DNA from: Larix kaempferi
Lineage: Eukaryota > Streptophyta > Pinopsida > Pinales > Pinaceae
Reading direction: 5' to 3'
Assembly: GCA_027924585.1 (NCBI GenBank)
Contig: BSBM01000442.1
Span: 2,294,001-2,358,000 of the forward strand
Length of the DNA: 64,000 nucleotides
Under the pieces are notes generated by a model. That model saw only the letters and a program-made list of their open reading frames with translations. It did not search any database and was not told the DNA's origin. The position numbers were made by a program, and so were the translations under genes. Shown here in pieces: positions 33,100-44,265 of this stretch; the first letter of the stretch is position 1, and every line of letters starts with the position of its first letter.

Positions 33100-36000
33100 A
33101 CACTCAGACATCCTTCGATCGCGACCGAGGGAAACAACAAAGCATCTGAGCTGGCGGAACATGAATCGGTTCATAGTGCTACCGACAAACATAGCGTCGA
33201 GGGAAACATGTGTCTCTCCCCTTACAGATAGGTGGGGTCAGGCAAGCAGAGCTTTGCCACTTTGTGAACTGCATCGATAGCCACATTCGAGTCAGGTATT
33301 TAGTCCTGTACCATAGTTTGTGTCTTTTTCCTATGGAAATGGAAACACATTCGGCAACAAACATAAAAAATGAGCAAGGAATACCCGCCTCTATTGAAAC
33401 AAATAATTTAGGAAAAGTGAAAATTGCATCTTCAAGCAAAATAGGGAAATGGGTTTGGGTTAATGCCAAACAGTTTCGGGGTATTTTAAAATGTAGAGCA
33501 GCTCGTTTAAAATGGGAGCAAACAAGGAAGAAAAAGTCTCAACGAGAAAACAACTTGGCTCCGAATAAGAAACAACCGCCTCTCTTTCAAAAAGATGGAG
33601 ATAGCAGAACCAAAGGCAACAAGGATTATACCTTATACAACCCCACATCTACACCTCTTACCTAATCATTTGATCTATATGTACGAGAGTTACTAAATTC
33701 TAAGAGGAGATTGGAGGATTTGGAGGTCAAAGAACAGGAGAGAGACCTTAGAATCCAAATATTAACAACGGAAAATCAGGGTTTAGCATAAAGCAACAAG
33801 GTTTTAAAAGATCAAGTGTCTTTGTTGCAAGAAACTCTTTGTGTAGGAAAGGTGGAATGGCAAAGGATGAAAGATGCTTGGCAAAGCATGAAGGATGAGG
33901 CAGGTGAAATCAGTGGTGGGGTGAACTCTAAAACATCAAATGAGGAGGGGAAAGCAGCTAAACAAACAAACAATCAGGGAGTGAAAGGAAGGGAAGAAGA
34001 GAAATGAGGTTCCATGAAAAAAACGTGGGCACAAGCTGTTAGCAAATTTGCCAATAACTTAGGAGAGGCAAACATCCAAGCGAACACCAGACATGATAGG
34101 GAAATCAAAGAAAGACAAGTTAGAGCAGCAAACATAATTATTAAAGGTGAGAGATTATGGTGAAAATGAAGGTACACTTGATCTTGCAAGAGACTTTTTG
34201 AGAGACAAGATGCTTTGGCAAGGACGAATTTGCCAAGCATGGAGGGTGGGAAATCCTAGTGACGAGAGAGATAGACTCATAAAAGTCACGATGTCAAATA
34301 CACATGACAAGCAAATCCTGCTAAGCAAGAAGCAACTCTTGAGAGGATCTCACTTTTTTCTAGAAGAAGACTTAACTATTAGGAAGCAAGAGGAAATAAG
34401 GGAATAGATGTCAAAGGTTAGGGCAGCAAGAGACGAGGGAAAAAGAGCATGGTTGTACAAAGGTAAAGTGGTTATTTCCTTTTTTTTCCCTCCAAAAGTA
34501 AAACAACAATGCGGTAATCAAGAAAGGTCAACAGATCCCTTAGCAGAAAAATATGAAACAAAGACAGTATGGGCAAATAGGGGTGAGGACTCGACTTTGA
34601 GTCTTGTATGCCAAAACAAATAGCAGTCAATCTCTACTTAGGTTTCCTTAAGCTTAGTTTGTTGGAACTGTAGAGGCTATCCTTGGAGACGGGGACCTGG
34701 GTTAGGGCCTATTGCGGAATATAGAGACATAATTTGTCTAGTGGAAACGCATGAACGGGAAGGATGTAAGACACCTTTGTTTTAAGGGTACTTGAAGATG
34801 GTAGTGTGGAACAAGGCAGCAGAGAATGGCAAGGGGCATGGGGGTATCATGGTCTTAGTAAGGGAAAAAAAAGGACGTCTCATTCAGTTAGAAAAAGAAG
34901 ACTCAAATAGACAATTCATTTGGTTTAAAATATCGGAAAATGGAAATATCATCAGAATTGCAACATGTTATTTTGCCCTGCAAGTTTCAAAAACTTACAA
35001 AAGCGGGGGGATTAACCACAGAGATCCCTTTGCAGCCTTAAATAATGACATTGCAACGTATTCCCAACTAAATGAAGTCCTTCTAGTGGGTGACTTCAAT
35101 GCTAGGACTGCAAATGAGCAAGCTAGTATCCTCCATTGTAAAGAAGACTGCAATCCTATTTGGCTCACAGGAGAAAGTAATCATCAGTGGACAAGATTTT
35201 CAGAGGACAATAAAAGATGCAATCTTTTTGGGGAGCAACTGTTTACTCTATGTGGAACTTTTGACTTGGTCATCTACAATGGTTTGGATAGATGGGTGAA
35301 TTCGGGAAATTTCACTTGTAACACTTACAATGGTGCAAGTGTAGTAGATTATGCAATTTTCTCACATGGCATGTGTGAGAGAATGGAGGAAGTTCGGATT
35401 GGTGATCAGATCTAGGATCTGAAATCTGATCACAAACCAATATATCTAAGATTCTCTTGGACTGAAAAGCAATAGGATGAAATAAAAACTCCGTGCATTA
35501 AGCAATCACCCTCAAAGGGCAGGATTCTTTTGACGCAACAAAACTGTAATACCTTCAAGATAGCATTAGAGAGGCTTTTCAAAGAGGAGAAAATTCAATC
35601 TTAGGGCCTTCATAGCCATGAGCTAACAGATCTAATCCAAAGAGCACTTTCAGAATGTAAAAGAGCAAGAAATAAGAAATACGAAACAAATTGCTTCCCA
35701 GTTAATGCTTGGTTTGATGAGGAATGCAAAAAAGAAAGGAGAAATTTGAAAGAGTCAAATCAGAAAGAAATAAGCTTAAAACTTTACAAGCAGATTTTAA
35801 GAAAGAAAAAAGCTGATTTCATGATTTCACGTAGGGAAGAGCTAATCTTCCTTGGGAAAAACAACCCCAAGTTATTTTGGAAGGAACTGCAAACCATAAA
35901 GAAGCTAACTGAAAAAAATATCACATCCTATCAATGGCTTGAATATGCAAAATAACTTTATGAGCAAGATCCTAAGGCTAACCCCCCCCTTGGTCAACAC

Positions 36001-37985
36001 CGCTACTAAGCTTTTCACAGTGCAAGAGGTCGAGGTGGGTATTAAGAAGTTGGGTGTTAGAAAGGCAAAGGATTTAGTTGAACTCCAAGCAGAGTATCTA
36101 AAGTGGGGTTCGAAAACTCTTGTGCCTCACATCACGAGGTTTTTCAACAACATCATTCAGCAGGGCTTCCCTACAAATTGGACAACTAGCTTACCAATAC
36201 CTCTTTTCAAGGGTGGCGATGCCAATAATCCCTCCAATTACAGGACCATAATGATAAATCCCCTGTTTGCAAAGCTATTCAGAATTATGCTAGAAAACAT
36301 AATTAGCAAGTGGGCAGAAGAAAGAGGTAAGCATGCTAAAGGACAAGCAGGTTTCAGACCCAAACACTCCATGGTTGATCACGGTATAACGTTAAGACAC
36401 ATCATTGAGAAAGTGTGGGAGAATAAAGAGGAATCCTTTTGTTGCTTTGTCGATTTCAAAAAATATTTTGACACAGTCCCTAGGGATAAGCTCTGGCATT
36501 GAATGGAAGAACTTGGGGTTCCTATGCATCCTAGAGCAGCTGTCCATAGATTGTACAAGGAGGTTAAAGTCAAAATCAGAACATCAGCTAGGATCTTTGA
36601 AAGTTTCAAGAGCGATATTGGGGTCAAGCAGGGGTTCCCATTGTCCCCTACCCTGTTTGGGTTATATATTGACAAAATTGAAGAGTGGCTAAACCTACAG
36701 GACGGGGAAGGTGCTCTTCTGGGGGAGTTTGTGATAAGGCTTCTTTTGTATGCAGATGACCTTATTTTGATTGCTAAATCTTCTCTTGGCTTGCAAGAGC
36801 ACTTACTGTCCCTTGAGCACTTCTGTAGAGCAGTGGGGATGCAAGTTAACACTAGCAAGACAAAAGTGGTAGTTTTCTCTAGCAAGAGAAAACATAACCA
36901 ACACAAGTTATACTTTGAAGGAAACACTCTTGAAGAAGTGGTAGATTACAAATATCTTGGGATTGACTTCAACAAAAATTTAAGTTGGGAAGGTTGCAGA
37001 AAGAAAAGAACTTTGGGAGGTTGGAAAGCATTTTACGCCTTTCAAAATAGATGCAGAGAAGCATAGCTATAGGATTGGAAGACTACACAAACTCTTTTTG
37101 GGCTATTAGTGATCCCAGTTGTTCTATACGGGTGTGAAGTGTGGGCCAGCAGTACCTCTGACTTAGAGTGGCAGCAAATCATGCTTAGTGAACTTGATTC
37201 CCAACAAGTTCAAAATTAAAAGATCAGTCCCCTATGATATCATGCTTAGTGAAGTGGGGGCAGCGCCCGTTGAAGCAATTGCTATGGTGCGGCTCATAAG
37301 ATATCTAAAAAAGATTGAGCAAATGGAAGATGATAGATGGCCTAAGGTGGCCTTCAATGACACATTATGCAAAATAAAGAAGACTTGAATGCAGAAAAAC
37401 AATAAATGGCTTAGTAAATGGGATATTTACCTGAACACATGCCCTACAAACAATAAAGAGATAAAGGCCTTTGTTATTGACAAGTTCCACAAGCAAGTTT
37501 GGGGCATAAGGTTAGGGAGAAAGAAAAAGTACTATATTGAAGAGTTCAATCCGACCAACAACCCTCATCAAAAAGATTATATAGGGGCTAATATATCATG
37601 GATGGCCAAAATGCTTATTGCTCAATTAAGAACCAATTCCCACCAACTACGGTGTGAGACAGGGCGCTGGAAAAGACCAAAGGAAGCTTGGGAAGAGCAA
37701 GTGTGTACTTTTTGCACCTCAAGAAAAGTGGAAACAGAAAAACATTTCATTTTAGAGTGTGAGGCCTTCAAGGATAGCATAGACAGCTATGTGAATATCT
37801 TGGCAATTAGTTCTTGGGATAATTTATTCAGCGAGGGGACCGTGGTGAAACTGGGGGAGCTCATCATCAAGCTAAATAGGAAAAGGGTAGAAATGAAAAA
37901 GTCAGTGGACAAAACAATTTGTGTTATCTTTAGCCTTGCGAACGCTAAAATTTCTTTCTTTCTTTCTTTCACGTACTGCACCAGT
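33100..37985 (+). mobile_element. Non-L1-like LINE (LINE-B) inserted in LTR-X
   Basis: A two-ORF non-LTR retrotransposon in sense with LTR-X. ORF1 has a coiled coil and an RRM/CTD-like nucleic-acid-binding region. ORF2 has an APE endonuclease, an RT with an intact YADD and a CX2CX9HX4C C-terminus, without the zf-RVT/RNase H tail of LINE-A. The right end is a (TTTC)n tract at about 37951-37970. The left end, between 33060 and 33330, is uncertain. C-rich sequence lies on both sides, consistent with insertion into the LTR-X pyrimidine tract. No target duplication was confirmed. Confidence 0.87.
33336..34480 (+). pseudogene. LINE-B ORF1: coiled-coil and RRM-like RNA-binding protein (broken)
   Basis: The frame starts MEMETHSATNIKNEQ. 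A basic stretch (AARLKWEQTRKKKSQR) leads into a heptad-rich coil (about 33680-33870: LNSKRRLEDLEVKEQERDL, LKDQVSLLQETL). Next comes RAANIIIKGVRDYGENEG and, near the end, SKKQLLRGSHFFLEEDLT followed by IRKQEEIRE and KVRAARDEGK. The order coil, then (N)IIIxG..., then LKG..IFxxEDLTxxxRxxRxxL, matches the ORF1p type with RRM and C-terminal domain known from animal L1, Jockey and related LINEs, not the CCHC/DUF4283 type of plant L1. Stops lie at 33665, 33789, 34007 and 34407, with a frameshift near 34145. Confidence 0.75.
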
Positions 37986-38018
37986 AACCCCACACCCCAC
38001 CTTGGCTCTCCACGGTAG
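34630..38018 (+). pseudogene. LINE-B ORF2: endonuclease and reverse transcriptase (broken)
   Basis: The endonuclease starts SLVCWNCRGYPW (about 34655) and keeps CLVETHE, VLLVGDFNARTAN, VVDYAIFSH and SDHKPIYLRFSW. A linker with NAWFDEECKKERR precedes the RT at 35939-37066. The RT has RKAKDLVELQAEYLK, GQAGFRPKHSMVDH, FCCFVDFKKYFDTV, GVKQGFPLSPTLFGLYIDK and an intact LLYADDLIL. The C-terminal part has VVLYGCEVWASS near 37125. Around 37705-37765 it has CTFC...HFILEC, a CX2CX9HX4C putative zinc site. Stops at 34783, 35415, 35476 and 36502, and frameshifts near 35940 and 37070-37190, inactivate it. It resembles LINE RTs outside the plant L1 group. Confidence 0.88.
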
Positions 38019-38844
38019 CACCCCATCCCAGTTCTCCCAATCCCCTCCTCTCGTCCCTCGTAGCCACCCCCACTGCTTCCCTTCAGTCCATCCCCACTCC
38101 CTACTTCCTTCACACCTCTACCTGCTCCACTTCCCATGCATCTCCTCTCCCTCCTTTGCATACAACTCCTCCTGCCACACCCCTCGGCGCTCCCTCCAAT
38201 CCCCCAGCTCCATCACTCGTTCCCTCTCCACCTGCAACTCCTCACTGACCTGCGCCTTCTCCCGCTCACGAATCCTTCTCACTATTCATTTTGCACAACC
38301 CCGCATTCATCCCGCACAGCTCCAACTCACGCCTCTCCTGTCTCTTCTCTGCACGCCCCTCCTGCGGTCTGCCTCTAGCTTCCAGCCATTGCTCCTCCAC
38401 CTTCCAACCACCCGTCCCTCCTCCCATCACTCTCTCTTCCAACCCCACTCCTTCCTTCCCACATTCTTACACTCCATTCCGTCGATCATTCCTCCATTCC
38501 CACGCTTGAAACCCTTGATATTCCACTTCAAAAAAAAAATTATAATATTTTTATTAATAATTATTATTATAATAATTTAAAACCCTAACTTTATATATTT
38601 TCAAAAAAAAACTTATAATATTATTATTATTGCAAAATAATAATAATTATTATACTATCTAATTTTGAAAAGAAAACTATATATATATATATATATATAT
38701 TATTAATTAATAATAGTAATTATTATTATTATTAAATAAAAAAATTTAATTTTTCTTGAAGATTTTGATAATTACAAGCTGGAATCACCATGTTTCCCTC
38801 TTTCAACAAGATTATTATTAGCTTGTTCCAAAGACCTAAAAAAG
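37990..38844 (+). other. C-rich then AT-rich spacer inside LTR-X
   Basis: 38000-38520 is C/T-rich with several open forward frames that show no domain, and reads as composition artefact. 38525-38760 is AT-rich and includes a (TA)n run at about 38679-38702. Confidence 0.65.
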
Positions 38845-40389
38845 ATGAAAAAATTGAACTTCGAAGACATAAAAAGAAGTCAGAATGGAGAAATAAAAAA
38901 CAAAGTGCTTGAAGACATAAAAAGAAGTAATCTTGAAGAAAATGAAATGTATGCAGAACTGAAAACAATGATATTACAAATAAAAGAAGAGATATCTAAG
39001 AGGAAAGAAGAAGAAGAAGAAGAAGCAGTTACGACCCCCAAAGTCTTATGTGAAGAAGAGCAGGAAATTGCTACAGCACCTACGACAGAAGTACGAAAAT
39101 CACATACATCAACTCCTTACGTTCCCCCTCATAGAAGGATCGGGTCATCAAACACAAGAAAGGATAAGAACCATCATTCGAAATACAAGACGCAAAAAGC
39201 AATGCCTATCCATAAACATACACATATGCCAAAAATGAATGATCGTTGAAAATACAAGACACTAAAAACAATGCCTAGCCATAAACATACACATCTGCCA
39301 GAAATTTGTTGCAACTTCATTCAAGGAATAGAAAAGAATAACATGAATGGTCCAGTATACACAACTACAAAGTCAATTAATATGGTTCGTGAAAATCCAG
39401 AACAAAGTCAAATTGGAAACCCTGCTCATAATCCAAACCAAAGCCAAGGACATGATAAAGAAGATTATAATGAGGACGATGAAACGAAAGATGTAGTGAA
39501 CGAAGATAAAGTCCCGAGTATGGAAGATCAAGATGAACTTGAAGAAAAATCAGATAAGAATAACAAGGACAAAGAGATAGATACATCAAATATTGAAAAT
39601 CATGTTGTCAATATCAAACAAACTAACGATCTCATTAGTGTAGCACCAAATACTAATGTATACGAAGTTGGTGTTAATGACAATTATGAAAGAATTGAAG
39701 TTGTAGAAGGATACAACGATGAAAATAAAAGCACTAAAGATGATCCTAATCATGATAACGTAGAAGAAGAAAACCCAGAAGATTCTCCAACACATGAAGA
39801 GGTAAACGTTTTACAGGTTGTCACACCTTAGTATGTTAGAGATTCTCTAGGTCAAATGGTTCCCAAGGAACAACTGGAGACAAGATTGTCACATAAAGAC
39901 AAGGAAATAAATCATTTGAAAAATCTCAATCAAATCCAAATTAATGAAGCAAAAACATTAAAGGACGCTCAACCTTAAAATCATGACAAAACTGCAAATG
40001 AAGACACCTTAACCAATCAGATTGAATTAGATCAATTGCTCAATGCTAAGGAAGCCAGATGTTAGATAGCAATCGGTGTCATACCAAAGCATGCAGAAAT
40101 ATCGAATATCAATGTGGCGACGCAAGTTCTTCAGGAAGACATCAGTTTTGAAACCCAGAAGAATACCCCCTATAATCCTTATGTTTTTATCTATAGAATC
40201 ATATGCATAAAGCGATTTGAATGGAAATGTGATCGACTGTTTCAAGAACTACTAAATCGTGGTACTGTTATCCGAAACAAATCACTAAAGAAGGATTGTC
40301 TGTCATCAAGCTTGCAAGCCTCTCTAATGTCGCAATTAATTATGCAGAATCCAAGATTCGTGGATGAATATTTTCAAGGCGGGATGACT
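38845..40389 (+). pseudogene. Unrecognised acidic, coiled-coil reading frame of LTR-X, with in-frame stops
   Basis: Segments 38845-39249, 39271-39831 and 40114-40389 share one frame, interrupted by stops at 39249, 39831, near 39976 and near 40063. The whole frame is about 515 codons and runs to the 3' LTR. The N-terminus is a charged helix (LKTMILQIKEEISKRKEEEEEE), followed by TPYVPPHRRIG. A 69-bp tandem duplication (from 39181 and 39250) encodes KYKT..MP.HKHTH twice. The middle is very acidic and Asn-rich (DKEDYNEDDETKDVVNEDK). The end reads FEWKCDRLFQELLNRG and MQNPRFVDEYFQGG. I do not recognise the family. It may be a diverged Gag-like protein, a captured host fragment, or a decayed transposon ORF. 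Confidence 0.55.
39181..39318 (+). repeat. 69-bp tandem duplication in the LTR-X ORF
   Basis: Units begin at 39181 and 39250 (AAATACAAGAC...CATAAACATACACAT). The first unit contributes the TGA at 39247-39249. Confidence 0.85.
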
Positions 40390-40599
40390 TGTAATAAACC
40401 TAAACAATTATTACAATTATTAATTATTATTAGTTTATTATTAATAGGTCAATTAATTATTAAAGATTAGTTATTAATAGACATGTCTATTCCCTATCAA
40501 CCACATTTAAACATGGCTCATTATTTATATTCATCATCAATTCATATATTCATTTATTATTATCAATATTATCAAGCATGTACGACTTGTCATCTTACA
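40390..40599 (+). repeat. LTR-X 3' LTR (210 bp)
   Basis: It matches 32468-32697 apart from a short deletion. The preceding AAGGCGGGATGACT is the likely, partly decayed, polypurine tract. Confidence 0.93.
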
Positions 40600-41542
40600 G
40601 AGGGTGCATGCAAATCTAGAAGCAGGTGTGCACGCCAGCTAGATACCATTAGGACCACCTTGAGTGGGGTACACACCTCCTTAAGACAAGGGAGAAGGTT
40701 GGCACCAAACACTATAAAAGGGAGGTCACACTTGGGAATTAGGAATCATTCATCATTCAAGCATTGAGTCATTCAACACATAAAAAGTGGAGAAAGGAAA
40801 GTCTAAGGTTGGGTGCAGTTAGGAGCGAAATTAGGCACACTTGGTAGACTGGGCGAATTGAGCGGAAGGTTGGTCACACTTTACTAGGCACTCCAGTGGA
40901 AAATTGTGTGACTTTCAAACTGGGGCCAATTGGTAGCAGACTAGGTGCATAGTGCAAACAAGGCACTTTGCAATAGATAGGGTGCACTTAGTAGTACACT
41001 AGGCGCACTTCACAGGTAGGGTACGTTTGATAGTTCGGTAGGAATATCTATGAGGGAGACAATTTTGTGTGAGCACGAGGTCGGAACAACAAGAGATTGT
41101 AGGTGGTAGGGAAGTCTTGAGTTTGGAGGCTCTTGCCTCGATTTCCTTTGTATTTTGTAATCGATTGCCACTAATTTTCGGGCACCCTCTTGTACATTGT
41201 ATACTATTGAATGGAGACATGGGCACTCTTCTAGAGTGTTGCGCCTATCTCTTATGTACTGTGTTGTGGCTTCTTGTTAATGTTCATGAATAAGGCTTAA
41301 CTATAAAATTGGCTAAATGTTGAACTAAGTAACTATTGGATAAGTAAGTGAATAAGGCTTGCAATGATCAAATACCTTGTAGATCAATGCATAGTTATGG
41401 GAATACCTTCACTGTAGAGGTGTAGTCTGGGTGTAATAGTTGCAGGTTGGATAAGCCATTGCGGACGAGGCATGCCTGTGCCACATGCTCCTTGGAGAAG
41501 GAAAAAATATTGGGGAACTTATCATGGGGTCGTGACACCTTG

Positions 41543-44265
41543 GGTTGTAGTGGTTTATTTTTTTGATTCTATTGCTTGAGTTGCGTATACAATACCACCT
41601 ATCCATATGACATTGGTACTTTTGGAGAGCCAGTTTGTACTTCACATAGTCCAACTCTTCTCTTGATGTATATTGATCTATACATATAATGTGTATTTGC
41701 TTGTGGCTATGATATTTGACATGGATCCACGATGTATTATTTCATGGTCATGATTTTACATTCTATATATACTTCATGGATTTGTAGTGTTCTTGATTAG
41801 GTGGCCATGCTTGTTTTTCACTTGAGCACATGTATGCCCACCTTGGGGAAGAGAGTCATCTTGATACTTCGGTTTTTGTCTATAGGTACCTTTTAGATCC
41901 TATGTTTGTTGGACTCAATTTAGTTGCACATGTCAGATTCCTCTATACTATTATATTTCGACCATTAGTTTCCCTTATGACCTCATACATTAGGGGCATA
42001 TGGTACAACCTTATTTGGTAAACTTTGACCAAAGATTCCTTGTTGGCCATTATCTTATGATCATTCCATCATTTCTATATCTCTTGTATATATTTTTGAG
42101 CCCTTAGATGAATGCCCACGAGTTCCTTTCAATCAACTTACTTGTTGTCCACGAGTTTCCTTCAAGCAACCCATGGGCACCTACAAAATGGCCCAAAAAA
42201 TAGTAAATGCACTCTCCTAAGTGGAGATCATGAAGGTTGTACACCTGTACAACCTTGATGTCCATTCCCAACTAACCAAATTAATATCTTCTCATGGTAT
42301 AAATTGGAGCCATATGTTGGAGAAGGGGTAGAGGAGACCATTGAGCTCAAAAATATGTTGGAATAATTCTTGGAGTATCCACCATTTAGATTTTTTTAGC
42401 TTCCCTCATCATACATTCTTTGTTTTAATTGCATTTTTGACATTGAGTTGGGTTTAAACTCACATTTAAGTTTCCCATCAAGAATAAAGCTAGAACTTAC
42501 ATGCATAGTAGAAGTTGATAAGTGGTCCAGGATGAAGGAACCCAGGCCCAAATGACAAAGGTGCTAGCAACATTAATTAGGTATACTTTCTTATTATTGT
42601 TTACATTTGATTATTAAATGAAGATCCCCCTACCCCTAAATCATTCTACAACATTTTTGTTAGTTTTCTATTGTTATACGATTTGTGTTGGAATTAACTA
42701 CCCAATGTTGGTTAGAAATAACTACTATAAGTTAATGTCAACATTTTATATTCATTCATATTTACATTCATTTGGTTATATGTTTATTGGGGTCACAGGA
42801 AGGTCATCTACTTGTTTGAGTGCAGATTCAAAGAAAAAACTTGGTGTTGAAGAAACATTATCTGGATTTCTCATAGTGAGCTAAAAAGAGATGGACTATT
42901 TGATTACGAGTACGTTCCTCTCTCCTTCTAATTCATTTATGATAGCATAATTAATAAATTTTGGAAAAGTGGTGATTATTTTTCAACCACTTTGTCGATG
43001 ATCTAACCCTAATTACCAGGGCATTTCCCTAAAACAAGACCACTACTAGAGAATTCCACAAAGGTCATTGATTTGTGCAAATCAAAGTCACCACACATTC
43101 CCTTGGGGGAATGCCTTGATAGAAAATGAAAATGGGAATTCAGGACATGTGTCCCTCTATGTTAGAGATGGACCCTTCTCTTTAAATAACTCACAAATAC
43201 TCTTTCCACATGTTAGCTCCATTATAACATTCTATGAAGTGGGGTCTAGTGCCATGTGTCGAAGCCTATGGGTGGAAATGTGTGTTGTCAGGGTGTTAAG
43301 CCACAATATAGGTCTTTCTTTGATCTAACATCTTGCACATATCTAAACTTTGTCAACCTTGTGCCATAGTCGGGTGCATATTTCCACCATGTGCCCTACT
43401 TGTGAAGGCGTGGGAATCATTGATGGTGATTTCCGCTTTTTTCTTTTGCTAATACATGTCTCATCCATTCAATGTTATTTGTCTTGTCAAGAAGAAGGGG
43501 AGAGCCTGCTGAGTAATTGATACATTACATCATTGTATATGGATGACATTATCTATACTCTATCAATTTGCTTAAATCTATCCGTTTGCACACTTTGAAT
43601 GAGAACTCACTTTTAAGACTATTTTACACAATTACATTGTGTTTTCCCTCCATTTAACCTTCACTTCTCCCTCAAACCTTTAGTTGGGGCTTCATAGAAT
43701 TAATCCTTAAGCCTCATGTATTTTCTCTTCGTAAATTTGTGGATTTCTTTAAGACGAAAGGTCCCCTTTAATTAAATGGTGTAACTCATGGTTATAATCC
43801 AACTTAAAAAGAGTTAGCTCCAAGTTACAACATAAACATTAGATATGATTCACATAGTTTAGGGGTAAAATGTTGGATATATAATCCTTCATCACATAAA
43901 GCTTAGCTGATCACATAAGTTCAAGTGCATATCACTCTTTAATAAAAAAGAATTCTTATTTTGAAATATTATTCTTCTTTTTATAAAAAATTACTTGAAA
44001 ACAAGTTAGTAGAAGAGAGGTAGTATAACATTGTTTAGAAAATACATATTTCATAACTTAGATGGAAGAGAGGTTCACACATTGAGTGCAAGTATATGTA
44101 AAAGACATGTATTTCACAATGTTATTAAAAGGGGTGTCACTAAAAATGTAAGATTTATTTAAAAAAGAGAAATTTAGAGAAGGGTCGTTTAGTGGTAAAC
44201 AATAAAATGTGAGATTTATTATATTATTATCATATATTTATTTTAAATATGGATTTATTTATCTA
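41543..44265. other. Anonymous stretch between Gypsy-1 and LINE-C
   Basis: No convincing gene, LTR or inverted repeat. The open frames at 42618-42884 and 43068-43328 have no recognisable motif. Confidence 0.55.

Larger units (their letters stand above)
32463..40604 (+). mobile_element. 8.1-kb LTR element with short LTRs (LTR-X), nested in the Gypsy-1 3' LTR and carrying a LINE
   Basis: The LTRs of 230 bp (32468-32697) and 210 bp (40390-40599) start TGTAATAAACC and end CATCTTACA. They are flanked by a perfect GAGGG duplication (32463-32467, 40600-40604). The primer site TGGTATCATCGC (32700-32711) fits initiator tRNA-Met. The internal DNA holds a pyrimidine-rich leader, a complete LINE (about 33100-37985), a second C-rich stretch, AT-rich DNA and an unrecognised acidic frame reaching the 3' LTR. 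No LTR-type gag or pol was found, so without the LINE it is a roughly 3-kb non-autonomous element. Confidence 0.92.
31969..41537 (+). repeat. Gypsy-1 3' LTR, split by the insertion at 32468-40599
   Basis: The left part 31969-32467 begins CGTCATGCCATCAGC (first T mutated to C). The right part 40605-41537 ends GGGTCGTGACA. Joined, they give about 1432 bp collinear with the 5' LTR. The interruption falls at CAAGCGAGGGTG/CATGC, which is continuous in the 5' LTR at about 21638-21653. Confidence 0.93.
21177..41542 (+). mobile_element. Ty3/gypsy element (Gypsy-1) with target duplication, host to three nested LTR elements
   Basis: The 5' LTR is 21182-22546. The 3' LTR is 31969-32467 joined to 40605-41537. 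Both are flanked by the same five bases, CCTTG (21177-21181 and 41538-41542). An iMet-type primer-binding site follows the 5' LTR, and a polypurine tract (GTGGGGGAGGA) precedes the 3' LTR. Removing the three nested insertions leaves about 3.2 kb of internal DNA with gag and protease but no recognisable RT or integrase. The original element therefore lost most of pol, or was non-autonomous. Confidence 0.93.

Noticed and set aside
32685-33149. Several overlapping open frames (Pro/Ser/His-rich) in the plus strand
   Set aside because: C/T-rich low-complexity DNA is open in all three frames by composition. No domain, and it lies in the LTR-X leader.
37921-38580. A 219-codon Ser/Pro-rich plus-strand frame
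   Set aside because: Same pyrimidine-rich composition after the LINE-B tail. No domain, and other frames are also open.
42618-43328. Two short plus-strand frames (88 and 86 codons)
   Set aside because: No motif, no supporting context and length within chance expectation.
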